Both the position numbers and the translations under genes were made by a program. A stretch of 64,000 nt of DNA from DASZUK01 sp963745595 (GTDB lineage: Bacteria; Actinomycetota; Acidimicrobiia; Acidimicrobiales; RAAP-2), in NCBI GenBank assembly GCA_963745595.1, contig CAVUYB010000018.1:85714-149713 (forward strand). Reading direction: 5' to 3'. The notes beneath the pieces were generated by a model. That model was not told the origin of the DNA. It was given only the letters and a program-made list of their open reading frames with translations, and searched no databases. Shown in pieces: positions 17,890 through 26,702 of this stretch (the first letter of the stretch is position 1; each line of letters opens with the position of its first letter).

Positions 17890-19002
17890 GTGCACAAGTT
17901 CAACCCGCTGGACGAATTCCCGATCCACCAGGTGCCGTTGCCGATGCGGTACCCCGCGAGCAGTGACCGGAACGTCTACGACCGGTGCATCTACCAGGGC
18001 GTCGACCAGGAGCTCGATGCGTACTTCATCACCGGGCTCGGCGTCTATCCGAACCTCGGCGTCATCGACGCGTTCGCGACCGTCCGCCGGGGGGACCGGC
18101 AGTGGGCGATCCGGACGTCCGGCCACCGGCCCGACGACCTGCGGTCCCAGGAGGTCGGGCCGTACCGCATCGAGGTCCGCGAGCCGTTCAAGGAGCTGCG
18201 GATCGTCTGTGACGCCGACGACCACGGGCTCGGGTTCGACCTCGTTTACCGGTCCGAGTACGGCCCGATCGCCGAGCCGCAGCACGTCCGGCGGCTCGGC
18301 GATCGGATCCTGCTCGACGCGTCGCGGTTTGCCGGCGTCGGCACCTGGGAGGGAGAGCTGCGGTTCGACGGCGGGACGGTCGCGGTCACGCCGGACCGGT
18401 TCACGGCCACCCGTGACCGGTCGTGGGGCATCCGGCCGGTCGGCGAGTCGGAGCCCGCCGGCCGGCCACGGGAGTTCGACGGCATGTGGTGGTTCTGGGT
18501 GCCGCTCCGGTTCGACGACTTCGCGGTGCACGTCATCGTCGAGGAGTCGTCCGACGGGCTGCGGAACAGCAATTTCGCCGTCCGGCAGTGGCCGGAGGCG
18601 ACGGGAAAGCCGCTCGAGCAGCTCGGCTGGCCGCTGCCGAAGACCGAGTACCGGTCCGGCACGCGCCACCCGCTCCATTCGTCGATGGACCTGACGTTCC
18701 GGGACGGCCGGGTGGCGACGTTGGAGATCGAGCCGTTGCTCGGCATCCCGCTCAACGTCGGCTGTGGCTACGGCGGCGACCCGGACTGGACGCACGGGCT
18801 CTACAAGGGCGAGTCGTGGACCGACGGTGTCGTCTACGACCTCGACGACCCGGCGGTGACCGGCCGGGCGGCCTTCTCCTTGGTCGACCACGTCGCCCGG
18901 GCCACCTTCGACGGCCACGTTGGGTGGGGGATCTTCGAGCACGGGATCCTGGGGGCCCACGAGCCGTCGGGCTTCAAGGACTTCTTCGACGGCGCGCCCT
19001 GA
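17890..19002 (+). CDS. AttH-like / DUF7064-DUF7065 protein of unknown function
   Basis: 370 aa from GTG 17890, chosen because GAGGAGG (17878-17884) lies 5 nt upstream. The protein is rich in beta strands and aromatic residues, with DRSWGIRPVG and FDGMWWFWVPLRFDDFAVHVI as recognisable blocks. Such proteins are widespread in mycobacteria and relatives beside lipid and steroid genes, and resemble the lipocalin-like AttH/hydroxyneurosporene synthase fold; no reaction is established. The upstream KstR-type operator at 17838-17851 suggests steroid-responsive expression. No signal peptide or membrane segment is seen. Confidence 0.7.
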   Translation: MHKFNPLDEFPIHQVPLPMRYPASSDRNVYDRCIYQGVDQELDAYFITGLGVYPNLGVIDAFATVRRGDRQWAIRTSGHRPDDLRSQEVGPYRIEVREPFKELRIVCDADDHGLGFDLVYRSEYGPIAEPQHVRRLGDRILLDASRFAGVGTWEGELRFDGGTVAVTPDRFTATRDRSWGIRPVGESEPAGRPREFDGMWWFWVPLRFDDFAVHVIVEESSDGLRNSNFAVRQWPEATGKPLEQLGWPLPKTEYRSGTRHPLHSSMDLTFRDGRVATLEIEPLLGIPLNVGCGYGGDPDWTHGLYKGESWTDGVVYDLDDPAVTGRAAFSLVDHVARATFDGHVGWGIFEHGILGAHEPSGFKDFFDGAP

Positions 19003-19017
19003 GCGGCCGACGACAGG

Positions 19018-19731
19018 TCAGTCGTCGTGTGGCCGGTCCGGTGACGCGGTCGGTGGTGGCGCGGTCGGTGGTGGTGGGGCGGCCGGCGGCGGCCACGGCG
19101 GGTTGGCCGGCGCCTGGCCGGGAGGGAACAGCGGGTCCGCCCGGGCGTCGATGGCGCCGGGGTGGCCGTCTCTTGGGTAGCCGGCCGGGTCGCGACCAGG
19201 CGGCGTCCACGTGCCGGCCCACCAGTGGCCGGCGAACGGTGCCGACCGGGCACCCATCGGGCCGGCCGCGGCGAGCAGCTTCTGCGCCCGGGCGTGGACG
19301 ACCGCGTTCTGGACGCCGTAGGTGATACCGATGTAGAGCAGCAGGCTGACCGACGCGAGCCCGCTCGGCCCCTTCCAGGCGTCGATCCACCAGTCCGCGC
19401 CGAAGTGCAGGGCGAGCGAGACGATCCATAGCGCCATCGTCAGCCACGTGCCCTGCCGGAAGACGCCACTCTCGTCCCGCCAGAGGTGGACGGTCGCGGC
19501 GCGGATCGCGCCGAAGCCACCCGCGCCGACGAGCATGCTGAGGACGAGAACGCCGACGACCTTGGCGGAGAGGTGGTGGTGACCGGCGTAGCTGATCAGC
19601 TCGATCAGGCCGATGACCGCGAGGACGGCCGAGAGCCGCAGGTTGACCTGGGCCCGGACCCGGCGGACCTGGACCTGTCGGTACAGGACCCAGACCACGA
19701 CGACGACGTCGAGGACGACGGTGAACGCCAC
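19018..19731 (-). CDS. DUF1453-like membrane protein
   Basis: 237 aa from ATG 19731. About five hydrophobic helices lie in the first 165 residues (FTVVLDVVVVVWVLYRQVQV, LSAVLAVIGLIELISY, VVGVLVLSMLVGAGGFG, TMALWIVSLALHFGADWW, SVSLLLYIGITYG). The C-terminal 60 residues are a Pro/Gly-rich cytoplasmic tail. The helices recall small CcdC/DUF1453 membrane proteins, but a function cannot be named. It follows the LLM gene on the same strand by 60 bp. Confidence 0.65.
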   Translation of the reverse strand: MAFTVVLDVVVVVWVLYRQVQVRRVRAQVNLRLSAVLAVIGLIELISYAGHHHLSAKVVGVLVLSMLVGAGGFGAIRAATVHLWRDESGVFRQGTWLTMALWIVSLALHFGADWWIDAWKGPSGLASVSLLLYIGITYGVQNAVVHARAQKLLAAAGPMGARSAPFAGHWWAGTWTPPGRDPAGYPRDGHPGAIDARADPLFPPGQAPANPPWPPPAAPPPPTAPPPTASPDRPHDD

Positions 19732-19791
19732 CGTCTTGACCCTACCGCCGCCGCCTGGTCGAACGGCCTCGGCCGGCCGGCGTCTGGCCGA

Positions 19792-20778
19792 TCAGTTGAG
19801 GAGCGGCCCGACGAGGGCGCCGAACGCGGCGATCTGGTCGCACTGCTCCTCGACGGAGCGGGCCATCAGGCGGACCTGGAGGTGGTTGACGCCCATGCCG
19901 GCGAGCTCCCGCAAGGACTCGGCGACCGGTTCGGGACCGCCCTGGAGCACGAACGGCGGCAGTTCCCACTCGGCGTCGCCGCCGGTGCCGTCGCCGGTCA
20001 GGTAGATCGGCTCAGCGATCGTCCCGATGTCGAGCGGTGCGCCGCCTCGCAGCTCGTCACGCAGGCGCCGCAGCTCGGCGATCTGGCCGGGCAGGTCCTT
20101 ACGGGGCGTGCCCTGGGGCAGCCAGCCGTCGCCGAGCGCGGCGGTCCGCCGGATCGCGGCCTTGCTCGACCCGCCGATCCAGATCGGTGGCCGCGGCTGC
20201 TGGACCGGTCGTGGGGCGACGCCCATCCCGGCGACCGACCACCGCGGGCCGGAAAGCGTCGGGAACTCGTCGGCGAACGCGACCGCGAGCGCGGCGACGG
20301 CCTCGTCGGTGTGGCGGCCGCGGTCGGCGAAGTCACCGGCGAGCAGGTCGTACTCCTCGGCGACGTGGCCCGCGCCGACGCCGACGATGAGGCGACCGCC
20401 GGAGAGCAGGTCGAGCGTCGACAGCTCCTTCGCGGCCCGCAGCGGGTGACGCTGGGCGAGGACGAGGACATGCGAGAGCAGGCGGACCCGCGTCGTGACA
20501 CCGGCGAGCCAGCCGAGCGTCGCGGTCGTGTCGTACCAGGTCGTGCCCATCGAGTCGGCCAGCCGCTCGGGGATCGCGGTGTGGTCGCAGACGCCGACGT
20601 AGAAGAACCCGGCCGCGTCCGCGGCCTGGGCGACCCGGGCGAGCTCGTCAGGGCCGGCGCGCGTCTCCCACTTGGCGACGTAGAGCCTCGACTGCGACTG
20701 GATCGGGAGCTGCATCCCGTAGACGACGCGGCCGGGTGGGACGACCTGCACCGCGTCGTTCGGCGTCGGCTCGGTCAT
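19792..20778 (-). CDS. LLM-class flavin/F420-dependent oxidoreductase
   Basis: 328 aa from ATG 20778. The luciferase-like barrel shows VGVCDHTAIPE, RVRLLSHVLVLAQRHPLRAA then KELSTLDLLSGGRLIVGVGAG, and the late block PPIWIGGSSKAA. Actinobacteria commonly use F420 in this family; the cofactor cannot be read from sequence alone. It is the fourth gene of a minus-strand run with amidohydrolase and two acyl-CoA dehydrogenases, with gaps of about 30 bp, suggesting an operon in lipid or steroid breakdown. Confidence 0.88.
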   Translation of the reverse strand: MTEPTPNDAVQVVPPGRVVYGMQLPIQSQSRLYVAKWETRAGPDELARVAQAADAAGFFYVGVCDHTAIPERLADSMGTTWYDTTATLGWLAGVTTRVRLLSHVLVLAQRHPLRAAKELSTLDLLSGGRLIVGVGAGHVAEEYDLLAGDFADRGRHTDEAVAALAVAFADEFPTLSGPRWSVAGMGVAPRPVQQPRPPIWIGGSSKAAIRRTAALGDGWLPQGTPRKDLPGQIAELRRLRDELRGGAPLDIGTIAEPIYLTGDGTGGDAEWELPPFVLQGGPEPVAESLRELAGMGVNHLQVRLMARSVEEQCDQIAAFGALVGPLLN

Positions 20779-20810
20779 GGCGTCCCCTCGGATCGTCGGC
20801 AGCGGCAGGC

Positions 20811-21791
20811 TTAGTAACGGACGGCGACGGTGCTCGTCAGCTCGTCGACCGGTCCGAGCGACGAGGCGAGCACGCGGGCGCGCATGAGGTAGAGGTGGGC
20901 GGGGACCTCCCAGGTGAAGCCCATGCCGCCGTGGACCTGGATGCAGGTCTTCGCGTTGGCGACCGCGGCTTCGGCCGCGAGCAGCGCGGCGCCGGCCGCG
21001 GCGCGCGTCGCGTCGCCGACGTCCGGCTGGTCGACGGTGACCGCGGCGGCTTCGACGCCGGCGCGGGCGGTCTCGGCGCGGACGAGCATGTCCGCGCAGA
21101 GGTGCTTGACCGCCTGGAACGAGCCGATCGGCCGGCCGAACTGGTGTCGGCCCTTCGCGTAGTCGACTGCGAGGCCGCACGTCGCGGCGGCGATGCCGAC
21201 GCAGAGCGCGCCGGTCAGCACGCGGTGGTCGCGGGTCCACCGCTGGGCCGCGCCGGCGTCGACCGGTCGGCCGTCGGGCAGTTCCGCGACGACGGAGAGC
21301 GGCGTCAGCGGGTCGAGTGACCGCTCGACGGGGGTGGCCGCGTCGACGACCGCGGCGAGCGCGGGACCGTCGACGACGGCGAGGCCGGCTGGGCGGTCGA
21401 CGACGAGCGCGCCGAGCGAGTCGAGGTGCTCGACGAGGCACGGGTCATCGGGACGGGCGTCGCCGACGACGAGCGTCCCGTCGGCCGCGCCTTTGAGCTG
21501 TAGGACGCTCGCGGCGAGGTGGGTGGCGACGAGCGGGCCGGGGACGAGGCCGCGGCCGAGCTCCTCGAAGACGACCGCCGCGTCCGCCAGGCCGAGCCCG
21601 ACGCCGCCGTCGGCCTCGGGGACGGTGAGCGAGAAGACGCCGGCCTCGCCGAGCGCGGCCCAGTCGTCCGCGTCGACGACCTGCCGGGCCTCCTCGGCGC
21701 GGCGGATCCGTTCGAGCGGGAAGCGGCCGGCGACGATCGTCCGAACGAGGTCGGCGAGCGAGCGCTGGTCGTCGGTCAGCTCGAAGTCCAT
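20811..21791 (-). CDS. acyl-CoA dehydrogenase, second subunit of a FadE pair
   Basis: 326 aa from ATG 21791. FAD-binding and helical domain signatures YAKGRHQFGRPIGSFQAVKH and CIQVHGGMGFTWE are present. The length and short C-terminus fit the second chain of heterotetrameric alpha2-beta2 dehydrogenases, which oxidise steroid side-chain CoA esters in mycobacteria (ChsE family). Its ATG lies 1 nt after the stop of the partner dehydrogenase, so co-translation is assured. The exact substrate is not readable. Confidence 0.88.
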   Translation of the reverse strand: MDFELTDDQRSLADLVRTIVAGRFPLERIRRAEEARQVVDADDWAALGEAGVFSLTVPEADGGVGLGLADAAVVFEELGRGLVPGPLVATHLAASVLQLKGAADGTLVVGDARPDDPCLVEHLDSLGALVVDRPAGLAVVDGPALAAVVDAATPVERSLDPLTPLSVVAELPDGRPVDAGAAQRWTRDHRVLTGALCVGIAAATCGLAVDYAKGRHQFGRPIGSFQAVKHLCADMLVRAETARAGVEAAAVTVDQPDVGDATRAAAGAALLAAEAAVANAKTCIQVHGGMGFTWEVPAHLYLMRARVLASSLGPVDELTSTVAVRY

Positions 21792-21792
21792 G

Positions 21793-22986
21793 TCAGCCCT
21801 TCGGAAGGCCGAGGATCCGCTCGGCGACGATGTTCCGCTGGATCTGCGACGTCCCCGCGGCGATCGTGCGCGAGAAGCCGTTGACCCACGTGTCGACGAG
21901 CTCCGCGTTCCCCGGCCCGCCGGCCGACCGGGCCCACGGGCCCCCGTCCAGCTCGTCCCACGCGAGGCTGGCGCGCCCGGCGATGTCGGTGCCGAGCTCC
22001 GCGAGGCGCTGACGCAGCTCGGAGAACGCCAACTTGAAGACGCTGCCGCCAATCCCTGGTACGCCGGTCCGGGCGGCCTGGGAGACGTTTCGCTTCGTCA
22101 GCGCCCACAACGCGTCGAGCTCCGCGCCGATGTGGCCGATCCGGGCGGTGAACCGGGCGCCGTCTGTCGCATCGCGGCGGCGACGTCGCGCAGCGAGCGG
22201 AGTAGCTCCATCGACTGGAGCAGCTCGCCGACGAACGCGGTGCCGCGCTCGAAGCTGAGCGTCACCATCGTCACCCGCCAGCCGTCGTTCTCGTCGCCGA
22301 CGCGGTTGGCGACCGGGACGCGGACGTCGTCGAGGAAGAGCTCCGCGAACTCCGTCGACCCGGCGATCGTCCGCAGCGGCCGGATGTCGATGCCCGGCGT
22401 GTCCATCGGCACGACGAGCCAGGTGATGCCCTTGTGCTTCGAGTCCTCCGGGCCCGGTCCGGACGAGCATCTCGCAGTAGTCCGCGACCTCCGCGTGGCT
22501 CGTCCAGATCTTCGACCCGTTGATGACGTAGTCGTCGCCGTCCCGGACCGCTCGGGTGCGCAGCGACGCCAGATCGCTGCCCGCGTCCGCTTCGCTGAAG
22601 CCCTGGCACCAGACGTCGTCGCCCCGGAGGATCCCCGGGAGGTACTGCGCCCGCTGTTCCGGGGTGCCCTCGACCGCGATCGTCGGTCCCGCGTGGAGCA
22701 GGCCGACGAAGTTGACGCCGACGTACGGCGCGTGCGCCCGCTCGAGCTCGTCGACGTAGATCAGCTGCTCGACCGGGCTCGCGCCGCGGCCGCCGCCCTC
22801 GGTCGGCCAGTCGACGCCGGCGTAGCCCGCGTCGAAGAGCAGCCGCTGCCAGTGCGTGTCGTACGCCCGCCGACCCGGCCAGTCATCCGCGGACGGCTTC
22901 GGCGGCAGCGTCGGCAGCGTCTCGGCCAGCCAGACGCGCAGCTCCGCCCGGAACTTCTCTTCTCCCGGCGTGTACCGGAGATCCAT
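21793..22986 (-). CDS. acyl-CoA dehydrogenase, first subunit (two compensating frameshifts)
   Basis: 397 aa from ATG 22986. The first part (MDLRYTPGEEKFRAELRVWL, WCQGFSEADAGSDLASLRTR, VINGSKIWTSHAE) and the last part (AAGTSQIQRNIVAERILGLP) are normal FadE sequence. Between about 22447 and 22165 the conserved sequence (GITWLVVPMDTPGIDIRPL, ELFLDDVRVPVANRVGDEND, LSFERGTAF) is in another frame, reached by one extra base near 22447 and left by one missing base near 22165. The net frame is restored, so the ORF looks open, but a 95-residue segment is scrambled. It pairs with the gene at 20811-21791. Confidence 0.85.
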   Translation of the reverse strand: MDLRYTPGEEKFRAELRVWLAETLPTLPPKPSADDWPGRRAYDTHWQRLLFDAGYAGVDWPTEGGGRGASPVEQLIYVDELERAHAPYVGVNFVGLLHAGPTIAVEGTPEQRAQYLPGILRGDDVWCQGFSEADAGSDLASLRTRAVRDGDDYVINGSKIWTSHAEVADYCEMLVRTGPGGLEAQGHHLARRADGHAGHRHPAAADDRRVDGVRGALPRRRPRPGRQPRRRRERRLAGDDGDAQLRARHRVRRRAAPVDGATPLAARRRRRDATDGARFTARIGHIGAELDALWALTKRNVSQAARTGVPGIGGSVFKLAFSELRQRLAELGTDIAGRASLAWDELDGGPWARSAGGPGNAELVDTWVNGFSRTIAAGTSQIQRNIVAERILGLPKG

Positions 22987-23015
22987 GACGGCGCGGGCGT
23001 CCGGCGACGAGAGCT

Positions 23016-24216
23016 CTACGGAACGAGATCGAGGCCGAACAGTTCGATCGCGTTGCCGCGAACGATCTTCCGCCGTTGCTCGTCCGTCAGGTCCGCCATC
23101 TGCACTTCCGCGATCTCACGTCGTGCGCGGCCACGTCGAGTCCGAGTGCGGGTAGTCCGACTCGTACGTGATGTTGTCCTCGCCGATCTCTTCGACCGAC
23201 TTGAGGCCGTGCGCGTCGTCGAAGAAGCAGCCGTAGACGTGGTCCTTGAAGTACGACGACGGCGGGTTCGGGACCTTGTCCGCGACGCCGCCCCAGCCGC
23301 GATTGTCCTCCCAGACCCGGTCGGCGCGCTCGAGGATGTACGGGATCCAGCCGATCTGCCCCTCGCTGTACGCCAGCTTCAACGTCGGGAACCGGACGAG
23401 GACGCCGGAGAACAGGAAGTCGACGAGCGAGAACGTCGCGTTCGTGTGCGTCAGCGTCGAGCCGACTGCGGGCGGCGCGTCCGACGACGTCGACGGCATC
23501 TTCGACGACGACCCGATGTGCATGTTGACGACCGTCCGCGTCTCCTGGCACGCCTCGAAGAACGGGTCCCAGTAGCCGTCCGGGTCGTGGACGCTCGGCA
23601 GGCCGAGGTACGGCGGGATCTCGCTGAAGCAGACCGCCCGGACGCCCCGGGCCGCGTTGCGCCGGACCTCCGCCGCCGCCAGCTCGACATCCCACAGCGG
23701 GATCAACGTCAGCGGGATGAGCCGACCGCCGGACTGGCCGCACCACTCGTCGACCATCCAGTCGTTGTACGCCTTGACGCAGAGCAGCGCGAGCTCCTTG
23801 TCCTTCGCCTCTGAGAACGTCTGGCCGCAGAACCGCGGGAACGTCGGGAAGCAGAGCGCGGCCTCGATGTGGTTGACGTCCATGTCCTCGAGCCGCGGTT
23901 TCACCTCGTACGACCCCGGCCGCATGTCCTCGAACGTCACGCCCTTCATCGTCACCTCTTCGCGCGGGACGCCGACCGCGGAGTCGACGCGCAGCAGCGG
24001 GCGCTTGAGGTCCTCGTAGTACCACCAGTCCGTCGCGTTGCCCTCGCTGCCCGGCTTCACCGTCAGCTTGCCGCCGAGGAACGTGATCTCGCCCATCGGC
24101 GCTCGGACGATGCGCGGACCGACGTCCGCGTACTTCGACGGCAACCGGTCCTGCCAAACGTGCGCCGGCTCTACGACGTGGTCGTCGACCGACACGATCA
24201 GGGGGAGATCAGCCAT
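23016..24216 (-). CDS. amidohydrolase family 2 protein (frameshifted C-terminus)
   Basis: About 399 aa. VDDHVVEP at the N-terminus takes the place of the metal-binding DxHxxxP, and NMHIGSSS, GWIPYILERADRVW and NITYESDYPHSDSTWP are typical of the Amidohydro_2 (decarboxylase-like) proteins that accompany lipid and steroid genes in actinobacteria. The frame stops early after STWPRTT; removal of one base near 23131 restores the usual ending (EIAEVQMADLTDEQRRKIV, GNAIELFGLDLVP) with a TAG at 23018-23016. It heads the operon with the two acyl-CoA dehydrogenases, 29 bp downstream. Substrate unknown. Confidence 0.87.
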
Positions 24217-24367
24217 CTCAGGAGCGTAGCGCGGGCCTGACGGTCCATCAGATACGGGCGCGACGGCCAGGTCGGAGAGGTGCAGCGGTCCGGTCAGATA
24301 GAGGCTGTAGGGCCTGGCCGGTATGGCCGGTATGGCCGGACGCTCATGTCGGGCGCGGCTCGGTTTG

Positions 24368-25072
24368 TCAGGGGATAGCTATTTGCGGAGGGTGCGCCGG
24401 CTTGCCTTCGATCTTGTCCGCCGCCTCGTCGGCGAACGCCACCAAGGTCGTCGGGTCGGAAGCGCCCGTGTTTTCGTAACTGAGGTATCCGAAGTACCGA
24501 CCGGCTATGAAATAGACGCCATCGGACTGCAGGTGGACGCCTTGGATGGTCAAGCTGAGGGTGTACGCGGCCGATCGATCGCCGACCCGGGGGACGGATA
24601 GGGGCGCGATCGTCCCGTGGATGGTTTTTCCCTGAACCTGGTAGGTGATGGCGTGGCAATGATCGATCGCTCGGAGGCCCCGGTCCCATGCGGCGACCCC
24701 GATGTTTCCGACCTTCAATCCCTCGGAGATTACGTAAAAGTTGCGGATGTAGAAGAAGTTGCGGGTGAACTCGACAGTGATCCAGCCGGCATCGTTGCCG
24801 GCCTTCTGTGCACCGGGGAGGCAGCCAGGAAGTGAGATTGCCGCGGCCTTGTGTGGTTTCGATGTCACCGTCCAGCCCGCGGGCAGGTCGGCGGCGGTGA
24901 GCAGTCGAGAGTGAGGAGGTAGCTTCGCCGACGCTCCAGCCGGTACCGCACCGATCGTTGTCAACGGCAAGGTGATAACGATCGTCGCGGCAACGGCCAT
25001 CGATATCGTCGCTCGCCGGACTGTTTTACCGATGCAATGCGGTCTTTCCCGTTCGATTTTGAAGATCGACAC
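24368..25072 (-). CDS. secreted protein of unknown function, lower-GC gene
   Basis: 234 aa from ATG 25072. A basic start, hydrophobic core ISMAVAATIVITLPLTTIGA and AGASA cleavage region form a signal peptide. The mature part opens with LLTAADLPAGWTV, a phrase seen in actinobacterial secreted sensor-like domains, and holds three cysteines or so. Codons ending in A/T are visibly more frequent than in its neighbours, suggesting recent acquisition or lineage-specific origin. It stands alone between the amidohydrolase operon and the SDR. Confidence 0.6.
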   Translation of the reverse strand: MSIFKIERERPHCIGKTVRRATISMAVAATIVITLPLTTIGAVPAGASAKLPPHSRLLTAADLPAGWTVTSKPHKAAAISLPGCLPGAQKAGNDAGWITVEFTRNFFYIRNFYVISEGLKVGNIGVAAWDRGLRAIDHCHAITYQVQGKTIHGTIAPLSVPRVGDRSAAYTLSLTIQGVHLQSDGVYFIAGRYFGYLSYENTGASDPTTLVAFADEAADKIEGKPAHPPQIAIP

Positions 25073-25110
25073 TTCAGAAAATTAGTTCACCTAAGCGGCC
25101 GGACATCGGC

Positions 25111-26003
25111 TCATTGCATCGTCATGCCACCGTTCGGGCTAAGGCATTGGCCGGTCAGGAAGCTGCTCGCGTCGGACGCGAGGAAGAGGACGCAGTACGC
25201 GACGTCCGCGGTCTCGCCGACGCGGCGCAGCGGCGCGAATTTCGCCATCGGCTGCAGCACCGCGTCCTTCATCGCTTCGTCGATCGTGCCGTCCGGCCGC
25301 CGGTAGTAGCGGCTCGTCATCCCCGTCGGGACAAAGCCCGGCGCGACCGCGTTCACGCGGACGCCCTTCCGTCCGACCTCGACTGCCATCGTCCGCGTCA
25401 GCTGGAGCACCGCGGCCTTCGTCATCGCGTACGCGCCGACGTCCGGCGAGCCGGAGCGAGCGCGGCCGTCGACGTCATGTTGACGATGCTGCCGTGGCCC
25501 TGCTCGACCATGACCCGACCGGCCGCCTGGCAGCCGAAGAGGACACCCTTGAGGTTCACCGCAACGACCTTGTCGACGTCGGCCTCCGTGATCGCGAGGA
25601 CCGCGCCGTCGACCATCGTCCCCGCGATGTTGCACATCACGTCGAGCCGGCCGTGCGTTTCGACGACGTCCTGTACGAGCGTCGTGACTTCGGTCGCGCT
25701 CGACACGTCTACCCGACGAGGCACCGCCGTGCCCGTCACGGTGCCCGTGCCCGTGGCCGGGCCCGCCGCCGGGCCGGCCGCGGTCGATCTTGCCGTCTCG
25801 GCGGCGCGGCTGATGGTCTCGGCGTTGATGGCTGCCGCCGTCGCCTCCGCGGTTGTCGCCATGACGTCGGCGCAGTAGACCGTCGCCCCCGCACCGGCGA
25901 GAACCTCCGCGGTCGTCCGACCTATGCCGCTGCCCGCGCCGGTCACGACCGCCACCCGGCCCGTCAGGTCGAACGTCTCCCGAACCGTCTCCGTCGTCTC
26001 CAT
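25111..26003 (-). CDS. SDR-family oxidoreductase (frameshifted, with low-complexity insert)
   Basis: About 297 aa from ATG 26003. Cofactor motif VVTGAGSGIGRTTAEVL, NIAG, catalytic Ser in IVNMTSTAA and YAMTK (YxxxK) are present, then GFVPTGMTSRYY and GQCLSPNGGMT. The YAMTK part is in a second frame; one base is missing near 25455. Between beta3 and the DV motif there is an unusual insert of about 35 residues rich in Ala, Gly and Thr (GPAAGPATGTGTVTGTAVP). Likely oxidises a hydroxyl of a lipid or steroid substrate. Confidence 0.85.
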
Positions 26004-26053
26004 GCTCCGGAGTGTGCCACGCCCCCGGCGTGCACTAGGCCAGCGCGGCCGGC

Positions 26054-26702
26054 TCAGCGCCGAGCGCCCTCGAGCGCAAGCAGCTTTTGCTTGAGGTCGA
26101 GGCCGCCGCCGTAGCCACCGAGCCCGCCGCCGGACGCGATCACCCGGTGGCACGGGTAGACGATCGCCAACGGGTTCGCGCCGTTCGCCTGCCCGACCGC
26201 CCGGAACGCCGACGGCCGGCCGACCCACGCCGCGAGCTCGGCATAGCTGATCGTCTCGCCGTACGGGATCTCCGCGAGCGCTCGCCAGACCGCTTGCTGG
26301 AACGCGGTGCCCGTCGTGAACCGGAGTCGGACGTCGAACGCCGTGCGCGTCCCTGCGAAGTACTCGTCGAGCTCCGTCGTCGCCTGCCCGACCGCCTCCG
26401 GAACCGGCCCGGGCGAGCCGCCCGCCGCCGCGAGCCCCGTGTTCGGCAGGAAGAGGTGCGTGATCGACTCGTCGTCGCCGACGATGACGAGCGGGCCGAA
26501 CGGGCTCTCGTAGACGAGCCGGTACGCGTCCTCGTCCGTTGTGATCGCCGCGGCCATGTTCGCCACCGCTCGGGCCGCGGCCGCGGTAGCCGTGTGATCG
26601 CCTGTGGCCGTGTGATCGGCGGTGCCAGCGCGGTTGGCGGCGAGCGCGACTGGCGGTGGCAGTGCGGTCGGTGATGCCAGTGCGGTTGATCGTCTCGGTC
26701 AT
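26054..26702 (-). CDS. ogt: methylated-DNA--protein-cysteine methyltransferase (frameshift in N-terminus)
   Basis: The catalytic domain, TTGTAFQQAVWRALAEIPYG then ETISYAELA and PCHRVIASGGGLGGYGGGL, is complete, with Cys in PCHRV as the alkyl acceptor. It repairs O6-alkylguanine. The ATG at 26702 overlaps the stop of the Ada-AlkA gene (ATGA), but from there the frame runs off; the catalytic domain is one frame away and open up to a GTG at 26566. The join falls in a repeat-rich N-terminal segment (26580-26690) with doubled short motifs. Either an indel joins them (about 215 aa) or translation starts at 26566 (170 aa). Confidence 0.88.

Noticed and set aside
15518..18694. A 1058-codon plus-strand frame
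   Set aside because: Arg/Val/Asp-rich shadow opposite the cyclase and ALDH genes, which have full domain matches.
24236..24367. Regulatory repeat GGCCGGTAT near 24310-24340
   Set aside because: Two and a half copies only, in a gap between gene ends; judged as simple slippage.
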